Positions 27,004-33,613 of a DNA stretch of 61,338 bases are shown in pieces. The DNA is taken from assembly GCF_017114995.1 (NCBI RefSeq), contig NZ_JABXKL010000096.1, positions 1-61,338 on the forward strand. Direction: 5' to 3'. The notes under the pieces were generated by a model. The model was not told where the DNA came from. It saw only the letters and a program-made list of their open reading frames with translations, and ran no database searches. This stretch comes from Nostoc sp. NMS9. Lineage in GTDB: Bacteria > Cyanobacteriota > Cyanobacteriia > Cyanobacteriales > Nostocaceae. Every line of letters begins with the position of its first letter. Position 1 is the stretch's first letter. A program made the translations under genes and the position numbers.

Positions 27004-27073
27004 TGTACAGTGACTAATTATTTGTTGTCGGTGACAGATTAATGTCGTTGTGACAAATTATTGTCATCAAACC
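27004..27073 (+). mobile_element. Orphan left end resembling a type V-K CAST (Tn7-like)
   Basis: It begins TGTACAGTGAC and contains three spaced boxes of the form GTGAC-(A/T)-ATTA-TGTC (27010-27029, 27031-27050 and 27051-27069). From memory this closely follows the left end of the Scytonema hofmannii V-K CRISPR-associated transposon. It starts 43 bp after tRNA-Thr and 61 bp after a GTT at 26940-26942 in the T arm, within the 60-66 bp PAM-to-insertion distance known for that system, with the left end facing the PAM as expected. No transposase or cas12k gene is in the window. A candidate opposite end is noted at 27584. Confidence 0.72.
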
Positions 27074-27222
27074 TAGAAATTCGCTTCCATGCGAACGGGA
27101 ACCTTGGTTATTTGATGAGTCTCTTCCCGAAGAAAAGATGATGATTTAGGTGAACCCGCCTCTACTGACCGCAATGTGAATTATGATTTGAGTACAAAGG
27201 TTCTAGTAAAGGTTTTAGAGCC

Positions 27223-27567
27223 ATGAAATACAAAGTCTATGAACTGATTGGCGAAAACTGCATGAGCCAGAAAGCTGGGCAGCAAATCTATGATTTAATT
27301 TATCCTCAACTGCAAGCAGGAAAACCAGTAGAGCTAGACTTTGCTGGCGTAAGAAGATTCTTGTCTGTGTTTTTCAATTTTGCCATTAGTCAATTATTAC
27401 GTGATATCAAAGCCGAAGACTTAGATCGGCTTCTAGTTGTATCTAATCTCAATCCTGTTGGTCAAGAGACCTACGATAATGTGTTTGAGAATGCAAAGCG
27501 TTATTACTCAGATCAGCAGTATCGTCAAGCTGTAAATGAAATGATTCTTGAACAATCTGTTTGTTAG
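27223..27567 (+). CDS. STAS-like domain protein (DUF4325)
   Basis: This 114-aa protein has the DUF4325 STAS-like pattern: YDLIYPQLQAGKPVELDFAG, then RFLSVFFNFAISQLLRDI and LVVSNLNPVGQETYDNVFENA. Such proteins usually sit beside a GHKL-type ATPase or an effector and may act as phosphorylatable or regulatory subunits. A preceding frame (27119-27226, LGEPASTDRNVNYDLSTKVL) overlaps its start by ATGA and may be the tail of a lost upstream partner. The next gene encodes a PIN-like protein 73 bases away. It lies just inside the transposon-like end. Confidence 0.8.
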   Translation: MKYKVYELIGENCMSQKAGQQIYDLIYPQLQAGKPVELDFAGVRRFLSVFFNFAISQLLRDIKAEDLDRLLVVSNLNPVGQETYDNVFENAKRYYSDQQYRQAVNEMILEQSVC

Positions 27568-27640
27568 TGATGACAGTTAACTACACTGTACAAGCAGATG
27601 TCATTGACATCACAACTGATTCCCCCCAAAAAGGGGATAT

Positions 27641-28186
27641 TTGATTTTAGTTGATACAAATGTCTGGTACTGGCTAACATATCCTCAAGCAAGTTCGTCT
27701 CTCAATGCGTATCAAAGCATCTATTCAAACTACATCACAGATACTTTTACAGCAGGTGCTACCCTTTGTTGTTCTGGCCTATCTCTAGCAGAATTAGCTC
27801 ATATTATTGAAAGAGAAGAAAAAAAGCTATCATCTTACAGTTCTAGCAGAATTAACAATAAAGAATACCGCCATAACTACCCCTCACAAAGAGCTAAAGT
27901 TGTTTCTCAAGTAAAAGCTGCATGGAATCAAGTCAAGAACATTTATGCTCTTCAAATTAGTGTCCAACTCGATGAAAACACTGTAGATAATGCTTTAACT
28001 CAGTTCAGTAATCAATGCTTGGATGGTTATGATTTGTTCATTCTGGAATCAATGAAACAAGAATCAGTCAACAAAATTATTACTGATGATGGCGATTATG
28101 TGACAGTGCCAGGAATTCAGGTATTTACTGCTAATCCAGGAGCGATCGCCGCAGCTAAAAATCAAGGCAAACTTATAACTAGATAA
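27641..28186 (+). CDS. PIN-like domain protein, putative toxin
   Basis: The TTG start is chosen because AAGGGGAT lies 5 bases upstream and the family start ILVDTNVWYWL follows at once. The PIN core acidic residues are visible: D5 in VDTNVW, E50 in SLAELAHI, and the later YDLFILESM and ITDDGDY. The PIN fold is a Mg-dependent RNase in VapC toxins. At 181 aa it is longer than VapC because of a helical insertion after the AELAH motif. The STAS-like gene upstream is the likely partner. A small hairpin (CCCCCC/GGGG) lies between them. Confidence 0.8.
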   Translation: MILVDTNVWYWLTYPQASSSLNAYQSIYSNYITDTFTAGATLCCSGLSLAELAHIIEREEKKLSSYSSSRINNKEYRHNYPSQRAKVVSQVKAAWNQVKNIYALQISVQLDENTVDNALTQFSNQCLDGYDLFILESMKQESVNKIITDDGDYVTVPGIQVFTANPGAIAAAKNQGKLITR

Positions 28187-28239
28187 GCATTGTCCTAACC
28201 AACTGCCAGAAATTACACAGCAGTTACTCGCATCTTCAA

Positions 28240-28320
28240 AACCCATTGCGTACAGCGCGTTGGCGTACCCTTCAGGATCTTGCTACGCGCAGCCTCTCGT
28301 AGAGAAGGTATCGCTTCCCA
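28240..28320. repeat. Dispersed Nostoc repeat
   Basis: The segment with GCGCGTTGGCGTAC, GCTACGCGCAGCCTCTCG and TAGAGAAGG belongs to a repeat type common in Nostoc spacers; related pieces lie at 46214 (GCGCAGCATCTCGTAGGGAAGG) and 6629. It separates the PIN gene from the small RHH gene. Confidence 0.55.
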
Positions 28321-28333
28321 GACGAATTACGAA

Positions 28334-28495
28334 TTATTTTGGTGGAATTTTCCCGTCATTCTGAGCTTGTTTAATCGCTCGTTTCACAATTAACACCGCC
28401 ATCTGAGACAAAGAACGCTCCTCTGCATCAGCCAATTGTTGCAGGGCTTCTTTGTCTTCTTCTTCCATGTAAATAGTTACTGTAACTTTTCCCAT
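28334..28495 (-). CDS. Small ribbon-helix-helix (CopG-like) protein, 53 aa
   Basis: The frame on the minus strand reads MGKVTVTIYMEEEDKEALQQ followed by LADAEERSLSQMAVLIVKRA and a short polar tail. This is a beta strand followed by two helices with the LSQMAVLIVKRAI pattern of RHH DNA-binding proteins, often antitoxins or plasmid-type regulators. GGTGAT lies just upstream. No adjacent toxin on the same strand is seen. It is divergent from the gene at 28667 and could regulate it. Confidence 0.72.
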   Translation of the reverse strand: MGKVTVTIYMEEEDKEALQQLADAEERSLSQMAVLIVKRAIKQAQNDGKIPPK

Positions 28496-28597
28496 ATCAC
28501 CATCATAAGCGATTTTGTTTGTTTATATATTTATCACATAATAACACATTAAATAACATAAAGATAGTTTGTTTTTATGTATACTTACAGATAAGTC

Positions 28598-28658
28598 AAA
28601 AGCCAGCCATCAACTTTCTCGGGCGGATGCTGGCTTTTGGCCCCCCTATCACAGGAGA
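28598..28658 (+). promoter_or_regulatory. Hairpin leader with AGGAGACA ribosome site
   Basis: AAAAGCCAGC (28598-28607) pairs perfectly with GCTGGCTTTT (28629-28638). AGGAGA (28653-28658) and the start codon follow. The segment from CCCCCTATCA to ATATACAATG closely matches 308-334 before the gene at 332. The hairpin looks like a terminator placed in a leader. Confidence 0.6.
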
Positions 28659-28666
28659 CATATACA

Positions 28667-29224
28667 ATGTTAAAGCCTGTTAGCTACAAAACGGATAAAC
28701 ACAGAGCTTATCAACAAGCTTTAGATGATTTCGGCATCACAGAATTACTAGCAAAGCTCAACAACTACTCTGACGCTGACTTTGATAGCACCTGGATACA
28801 ACCCCAGCAGCAAGAAATAGAAAGTCTAGCTGCAATTCTGGTATCTGGGTTAACTCACAGCATCAATGGTAAGTTGATTGCCAATTATCTCAATCTCATC
28901 CGGCACAGTCACCAAGATATAGTCCCAGGTTTGATTAACCTGAAATACCCAGACGCATCTATTGAGCTTCCAGACAACTTTCCTGATGTAGCAAAGACAC
29001 CCAGATTTTTATATGGCGATCGCTTGCGTTGGCTCTCTGCCCAAAGCGATACTGACTGGGGTGTTGTCATTGGTCGATTTTATAGCTTTGCTTGCGATCG
29101 CTGCTGCTGGAGTTGGTGCTACCTGATTTGGTTAACCAAAGATAGCCCTAGTGCTGCTTGGACATCTGCCGATATTGCTTGGGAAGAAGATTTAGAACCA
29201 ATCAGCGAGGAGACACATTTATGA
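28667..29224 (+). CDS. Hypothetical protein, 185 aa
   Basis: The start at 28667 has AGGAGA 8 bases upstream; the earlier in-frame start at 28637 overlaps the hairpin. The product is soluble, with an N-terminal helical region (YQQALDDFGITELLAKLNNY) and a C-terminal part rich in Trp and Cys (FACDRCCWSWCYLIWL), which may include a metal or hydrophobic core. I do not recognise a family; it resembles accessory genes of cyanobacterial islands and plasmids. It overlaps the next gene by 4 bases (ATGA), so the two are translationally coupled. Confidence 0.7.
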   Translation: MLKPVSYKTDKHRAYQQALDDFGITELLAKLNNYSDADFDSTWIQPQQQEIESLAAILVSGLTHSINGKLIANYLNLIRHSHQDIVPGLINLKYPDASIELPDNFPDVAKTPRFLYGDRLRWLSAQSDTDWGVVIGRFYSFACDRCCWSWCYLIWLTKDSPSAAWTSADIAWEEDLEPISEETHL

Positions 29225-29523
29225 ATCCTCATCCACTCAAGCAGCGAGAGCAAGATTTGATGCAATTCTACAGTTATTGTCAATTGGGTATGACTCCCAA
29301 GCAGTTTTACTCCAAATGGCAGGTAAACTACGAACAAATGGCTCAGATTTGCTCTCGTTCCCTGTCCACAGTTCGACGCTGGTTTGCTAGAGGTAAAAAC
29401 TATCGTCGTCCTATGCCAGCCGATTTATGCCACCTGGCGCTGATGAACTTTTTGCTAGAACACTTTGAGGATATCCCCGAAGAACTGTTGCAAAAGCTTT
29501 GTTTTCCAGACAAGAGTGAGTAG
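29221..29523 (+). CDS. Helix-turn-helix-like protein, 100 aa
   Basis: The ATG overlaps the previous stop as ATGA, with GAGGAG upstream. The protein reads FYSKWQVNYEQMAQICSRSL then STVRRWFARGKNYRRP, a recognisable helix-turn-helix with the recognition helix near STVRRWF. The C-terminal half is a helical domain (ADLCHLALMNFLLEHFEDIP). It probably binds DNA as a regulator of its own small operon. A hairpin at 29562 follows. Confidence 0.7.
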   Translation: MNPHPLKQREQDLMQFYSYCQLGMTPKQFYSKWQVNYEQMAQICSRSLSTVRRWFARGKNYRRPMPADLCHLALMNFLLEHFEDIPEELLQKLCFPDKSE

Positions 29524-29561
29524 AAACTGCATCTAATTGCAATATCAAAATGATATTTCTT

Positions 29562-29591
29562 GCCAGCCACCATCACAGTAGGCTGGCTTTT
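29562..29591 (+). terminator. Hairpin between small genes
   Basis: GCCAGCC (29562-29568) pairs with GGCTGGC (29581-29587), followed by TTTT. It shares GCCAGCC and GGCTGGC with the hairpin at 28598-28638. It may terminate the upstream operon and also form the leader of the gene at 29639. Confidence 0.6.
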
Positions 29592-29638
29592 ATGCTTTTT
29601 CTTTTGACTTTTAACTTTTGACTTGGAGCAAAGCGACC

Positions 29639-29839
29639 ATGACTTATCTTGAAAAGCTCAGTCCTTGGTGTATAGTCAGGCTTTTACCTAATATGCAGAA
29701 CCAGATTGTAGCTCGTTTTCGTCGCCGCAGTGATGCCGAAGCTCATTTACAAGTTTTACGCCGACTCATCCCAAATGTGAATTTTACACTGATTTTCAAT
29801 GTGGTATTAGAACAGCAAAACCAGACTGCTGTAAAGTAA
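29639..29839 (+). CDS. Small hypothetical protein, 66 aa
   Basis: The start at 29639 follows TTGGAGCAAAG. The product reads PWCIVRLLPNMQNQIVARFRR then RSDAEAHLQVLRRLIP, a strand-helix-strand layout of a small globular protein. It is typical of short accessory genes repeated in Nostoc genomes, with unknown function. It follows the hairpin at 29562. Confidence 0.6.
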   Translation: MTYLEKLSPWCIVRLLPNMQNQIVARFRRRSDAEAHLQVLRRLIPNVNFTLIFNVVLEQQNQTAVK

Positions 29840-29843
29840 GTAG

Positions 29844-29874
29844 CGATGCCTGGGTTGGGCTACGCCAACGCATC
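29844..29874 (-). repeat. Dispersed GTAGCCCAACCCAGGCATCGC repeat, inverted copy
   Basis: On the minus strand this reads ATGCGTTGGCGTAGCCC followed by AACCCAGGCATCGC. Direct copies lie at 30868, 30928 and 31036 inside the 21-bp array and at 31880. The gap 29875-30006 holds no other gene. Confidence 0.75.
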
Positions 29875-30006
29875 CTCTTTTGACACTTGCGACGCATAAA
29901 TGCGGGGGATTCCAGCGTCACTGACGTTTACAAGTAAACATGAGAAGAACAACGGGAACAAACACAACTGGTATTTATTCGGCGCTTGCCATAACAGAAA
30001 TATTTT

Positions 30007-30174
30007 TCAAGTTCCAAACCCGGTAAACTGACGTATATATGGTTCGTGAAACGCCAAAATAATATCTTGCTTGGGTACTCCCATTTCAATTAATCGATTG
30101 GCAATTCCAACTTCGGTACCATCATGTTGAATCCATATTTTCCCATCTTTAATTCTATACTGTTTCTGCCGTAG
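30007..30174 (-). pseudogene. xisI: XisI C-terminal fragment
   Basis: The minus frame ending at TGA 30007-30009 reads YRIKDGKIWIQHDGTEVGIA, then RLIEMGVPKQDIILAFHEPY. This is the conserved end of XisI, the fdxN-element excision controlling factor family, which is widespread in cyanobacteria with XisH. Only about the last 50 residues remain; no start and no xisH are present. It runs directly into the hypothetical gene 30090-30437, which reads the same DNA in another frame. Confidence 0.75.
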
Positions 30175-30437
30175 ACAGTTGCAACTCCACTTAGCATTCG
30201 TTCAGACATTTCAGAGAGAGCTTTATCCATCTGGGTTACTGTTTTACGCGATTCTTCTAGATTGGAAACCAGCGTATTATTAGCTTCTAGCACAGCACGG
30301 GTAGTGTTGATTAGGTGGTTGTAAGCTTCAATGGTTAACCCATGTCCTAAATCCAGATTTTCATCAATAGATTTAAGCAAGGCGAGACGAAGTTGGGCTT
30401 TGTCAATAGCAGCAGAACCACGAGTTTTTAAAGACAT
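30090..30437 (-). CDS. Hypothetical protein with a foreign tail, 115 aa
   Basis: The start at 30437 has AAGGAT upstream. Residues 1-87 are helical (DKAQLRLALLKSIDENLDLG, then a coiled coil ending in EMSERML). From about residue 90 the frame enters the XisI fragment out of register, so the last 25 residues (ELKMGKYGFNMMVPKLELPI) are probably not native. The gene appears to have been joined to the XisI remnant by a deletion or insertion. The family is not recognised. Confidence 0.6.
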   Translation of the reverse strand: MSLKTRGSAAIDKAQLRLALLKSIDENLDLGHGLTIEAYNHLINTTRAVLEANNTLVSNLEESRKTVTQMDKALSEMSERMLSGVATVYGRNSIELKMGKYGFNMMVPKLELPID

Positions 30438-30708
30438 AACACATCCTTTTTTAATAATTCCTTTTTCAACATATAGGACTCCTATTTGATTTTTGAACAA
30501 TCAAGCTGCCTAGAAGCTTGACATACAAAGCTTGACTTCTCAGTATACTGAGCAAGATTCAAGTAGGATTCCTATAGTGGAGTATCCTTTTGCCTGAGAT
30601 GGGTAGTTTTGTGGATTTATTTCATTAAAATTTCAACGAAATAATTACGAGTTTGCGTGTGTTTTTACTCATTTTTCATATCGATTTGTTGTTTTAGAAT
30701 AAGTACAA

Positions 30709-31064
30709 TCAGCAACAGTAATCACAAAATCAATAATTGCGAACGCCGAAATAACAAATGCGTACCCCGAAATAACAATTGCGTACTCCGAAATAACAAT
30801 TGCGTACTCCGAAATAACAATTGCGTACCCCGAAATAACAAATGCGATCGCCAAATCTATAAATGCCTTGACGTAGCCCAACCCAGGCATCGCTAAAATT
30901 ACAATTGCATTCTCCAAATCGATAAATGCGTTGGAGTAGCCCAACCCAGGCATCGCCAAAATCACAAACGATAAATTGAAACTGCTACGGGGCGATCGCT
31001 AAAATCGCAATTGCAGTCACAAAATCGATAAATGTGTTGGCGTAGCCCAACCCAGGCATCGCTA
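30709..31064 (+). repeat. 21-bp periodic array with embedded dispersed repeats
   Basis: At least six clear 21-bp units run from 30730 to 30855 with the core ATAACAATTGCGTACYCCGAA (21 bases, shown in degenerate form). The pattern continues in diverged form with alternating 21-bp pieces: one containing AATTGC, one starting TCGATAAATG and ending GTAG, and one being CCCAACCCAGGCATCGCYAAA. The 21-bp register is mostly preserved to 31064. One frame encodes NNNCVLR heptads but I see no real gene. 30438-30708 holds no gene. Confidence 0.8.
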
Positions 31065-31116
31065 GATTAACTTTTGATTATGAAAGTAAAATGAACTTAT
31101 CCTCTACGTAAGCCCC

Positions 31117-31461
31117 ATGATGGTTGTCCCAGAACTCGAACAACAACTCCTTCAGCTTTCACCTGACGATAAATTGTATATTATCCAACTCCTGGCACAA
31201 AGCCTGACTACACACAATAACAACACCCAATCTGTGCAAACAAGCAAAATATCAGAATTATTCCGTCAATCCCCCGTGGCTAAATTACCCGAAGAATTTG
31301 ACCTTACTCGATTACTAAAAACCCTCATTGAGTCCCTACAACCAGCAACTCCAACCGAAATAACAGAATATCCCCTGCCTCAATTTTATGGATGTATCCA
31401 AGATGAAACCTTCTTCCGTCATCCCCAAGGACAACAACCAGAACGCGAACCAATCCTGTGA
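31117..31461 (+). CDS. Putative antitoxin upstream of VapC, 114 aa
   Basis: It starts MMVVPELEQQLLQLSPDDKL and has a helical N-terminus (YIIQLLAQSL) and a polar C-terminal half. The N-terminal pattern resembles small cyanobacterial antitoxins that precede VapC genes. It overlaps the PIN gene by 4 bases (GTGA), which supports co-translation. The C-terminal region would be expected to wrap around the toxin. No clear DNA-binding motif is visible. Confidence 0.68.
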   Translation: MMVVPELEQQLLQLSPDDKLYIIQLLAQSLTTHNNNTQSVQTSKISELFRQSPVAKLPEEFDLTRLLKTLIESLQPATPTEITEYPLPQFYGCIQDETFFRHPQGQQPEREPIL

Positions 31462-31859
31462 AATTCCTGCTCGATACTAACACCTGCATTATCTATATGC
31501 GAGGTAAAAATTCCACTTTAAAACAGAAACTAGAATCCACTGCTACTAAAGATATTGCCGTTTGCTCAATCGTCAAAGCTGAACTATTTTATGGTGCAAT
31601 GAAAAGTGCCAACCCACAACGTAATCTTACTTTACAACAACAATTTTTAGCCCAATTTACATCACTACCCTTTGACGATTTAGCAGCAACGACGTTTGGA
31701 ACAATTCGCTCTCAACTAGAAGCATTAGGTACTCCCATTGGCGCGTATGACTTACAAATTGCCGCCATCACCCTGACAAATAACTTAACCCTTATCACCC
31801 ATAACACTAGAGAATTCCAACGCATTAATAACTTGTTGATTGAGGATTGGGAGATATAG
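31458..31859 (+). CDS. vapC: VapC family PIN-domain ribonuclease toxin
   Basis: This 133-aa protein shows the full PIN set: D6 in FLLDTNTCIIYMRG, E42 in IVKAELFYGA, and two later acidic sites in PIGAYDLQIAA and EDWEI. VapC toxins cleave tRNA or rRNA and are blocked by the co-encoded antitoxin. The start is GTG, overlapping the antitoxin stop. The pair is flanked by copies of the 21-bp dispersed repeat at 31036 and 31880. Confidence 0.9.
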   Translation: MKFLLDTNTCIIYMRGKNSTLKQKLESTATKDIAVCSIVKAELFYGAMKSANPQRNLTLQQQFLAQFTSLPFDDLAATTFGTIRSQLEALGTPIGAYDLQIAAITLTNNLTLITHNTREFQRINNLLIEDWEI

Positions 31860-31879
31860 TGATCGCCTAAATCACAATT

Positions 31880-31910
31880 GCGTTGGCGTAGCCCAACCCA
31901 GGCATCGCAC
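31880..31910 (+). repeat. Dispersed repeat copy after vapC
   Basis: GCGTTGGCGTAGCCCAACCC then AGGCATCGC, the same unit as in the array at 31036-31064. Copies therefore bracket the vapBC-like pair. Confidence 0.75.
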
Positions 31911-31920
31911 CCTTGTTTTA

Positions 31921-32085
31921 CCTGAAACTGCCACTGGGCGATCGCCTGAACAACCTTTGCAACTGTTAGAGTTTGACAAGCAAGCGGCATTAGAGGTACT
32001 TTGTCAGGGACAAACTGTGATTCATTTCTGGTGTGATCGCGTGCATCAAAAATTAAGGGACAATCTTAAAAATTATCGTAAATAA
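31921..32085 (+). pseudogene. Possible gene remnant after vapC
   Basis: A frame without a proper start reads SPEQPLQLLEFDKQAALEVL, then QGQTVIHFWCDRVHQKLRDN, ending at a stop at 32085. It looks coding, but its 5' part is repeat DNA, so it is probably the tail of a displaced gene. The family is not recognised. Confidence 0.35.
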
Positions 32086-32112
32086 GTAGTGATGCTATAA
32101 TATTTAATACTA

Positions 32113-33570
32113 ATGTCAATTCTGGTACGTATATTCAACCTAAACAAAGACCATCTTATAATTGAATTCTTTGACATAAAATATTTCATGATCAAGCCAG
32201 CTTGCAATCCAGGTTCAAGGGTTCGTTACAGAGCAAACATCAAATTATCTAAAGAGCAAGATGAAGAACTTAATATTTCTTCATCACTTGTGTCTGAAAC
32301 TACTTCTTTACATGGTGCGCTTACAGCATCAAGAAATGATGTGCGTGTCGTGGAGCTTTTTGCTGGAGCCGGCGGAATGGGTGTTGGATTTCTGATGGCT
32401 GGGGAGCAAAAAAAAGGATTTAGAATTATTAATTCTGCTGAAATTAACCCAATATATTTAAAAAGCCTCGAAACTAATTATCAAACATTTTACAATAACT
32501 CAACCAACCGTATTGAAGACTGTATCCCTTCAGATTTTACTCCTATAGATTTAACTAAAAAACAAGATTTTCAAATTGTAGACGAAGCTGTAAAAAAAGC
32601 AGATGGTGTGGATCTTGTTATTGGAGGAACTCCCTGTCAAGGGTTTTCACAATCTAATCGAAGTAATTGGGGTGCAAAGAATACGTATAATCAACTCGTT
32701 GAATACTTTATTGAATGTTCTTTAGAATTAGCACCGAAAGCAATTCTTTTGGAAAATGTGCAAGGTATTCTATGGACACCTCGTTCTAATAAAAGTAAGA
32801 ATAAGCGTAAATTAACAGTAGTTGATTATATTGCAAGAAAATTTACGGATGCTGGGTATGTTCTTTTTCCCGCAGTTCTAGATGCTGCTTGGTATGGAGT
32901 TCCACAACACCGGAATAGATTTTTCTTATTGGCATTACATCAAGATTTAGGTTATACAGTTGATCACTTTGGGGAATGGGGAGCATTTCCGTTACCTACA
33001 CATGGAGCAATGGGTAAATATAACTATGCAACGGTAAAAGAAGCAATTTTCGATCTACCTGTGATTGACAATGGCGAAGTCCGAGTTATTCAGGAGTATG
33101 ACGAACCTACACAGGAACGATTAATCTCGAATCTGTTTTTGCGTCAAATGCGCCAAATGGCGACTCCAGGTATTATTGAAGGTCACATTGTTTCAAAACA
33201 AGCGGATTATGTAATTGATAGGTATAGACATATTCCGACTGGTGGCAACTGGCAAAATATTCGACACATGATGACTAACTATTCTGATATAGAAAATACG
33301 CACAGTAATATCTACAGGCGATTAAAGTGGGATGAACCTTCAATTACAATTGGCAATTATCGCAAAAGTATGATAATTCATCCAGAGCAAAATAGAGGAT
33401 TATCATTGCGAGAAGCTAGCCGTTTACAGTCTCTTCCTGATTGGTTTACTTTTTGTGGTAATACAGATAATTCTAAAGCCTTAGGCATAATGCACAAGCA
33501 ACAGCAGTTAGCTAATACTGTCAGTTTTCTTTTAACACTAGCGATAGCACAATATATACTAAAACTATAA
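32113..33570 (+). CDS. DNA (cytosine-5) methyltransferase
   Basis: This 485-aa protein has the ordered C5-methylase motifs: motif I ELFAGAGGMGVGF, motif IV GGTPCQGFSQSN with the catalytic Pro-Cys, motif VI ENVQGIL, motif VIII QHRNRFFLL, motif IX region REASRLQSLPDWF and motif X QQLANTVSFLL. A target-recognition domain lies between VIII and IX. The N-terminal 75 residues before motif I are variable and M26 (32188) is a possible start. It probably methylates a specific cytosine in host DNA. The next gene, 43 bases on, is a Z1-domain helicase, so the pair looks like part of a restriction-modification-type system. Confidence 0.93.
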   Translation: MSILVRIFNLNKDHLIIEFFDIKYFMIKPACNPGSRVRYRANIKLSKEQDEELNISSSLVSETTSLHGALTASRNDVRVVELFAGAGGMGVGFLMAGEQKKGFRIINSAEINPIYLKSLETNYQTFYNNSTNRIEDCIPSDFTPIDLTKKQDFQIVDEAVKKADGVDLVIGGTPCQGFSQSNRSNWGAKNTYNQLVEYFIECSLELAPKAILLENVQGILWTPRSNKSKNKRKLTVVDYIARKFTDAGYVLFPAVLDAAWYGVPQHRNRFFLLALHQDLGYTVDHFGEWGAFPLPTHGAMGKYNYATVKEAIFDLPVIDNGEVRVIQEYDEPTQERLISNLFLRQMRQMATPGIIEGHIVSKQADYVIDRYRHIPTGGNWQNIRHMMTNYSDIENTHSNIYRRLKWDEPSITIGNYRKSMIIHPEQNRGLSLREASRLQSLPDWFTFCGNTDNSKALGIMHKQQQLANTVSFLLTLAIAQYILKL

Positions 33571-33613
33571 TTTTTGTTTTTGATATTTTTAAGAGCTTGA
33601 GGAGATAAAAAAT

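Noticed and set aside
30657..30896. 79-codon frame with NNNCVLR heptads
   Set aside because: It is the translation of the 21-bp array; there is no ribosome site, and the opposite strand is also open because of the repeat period.
30709..31064. CRISPR array
   Set aside because: The units are contiguous 21-mers without unique spacers, and no cas gene is present.
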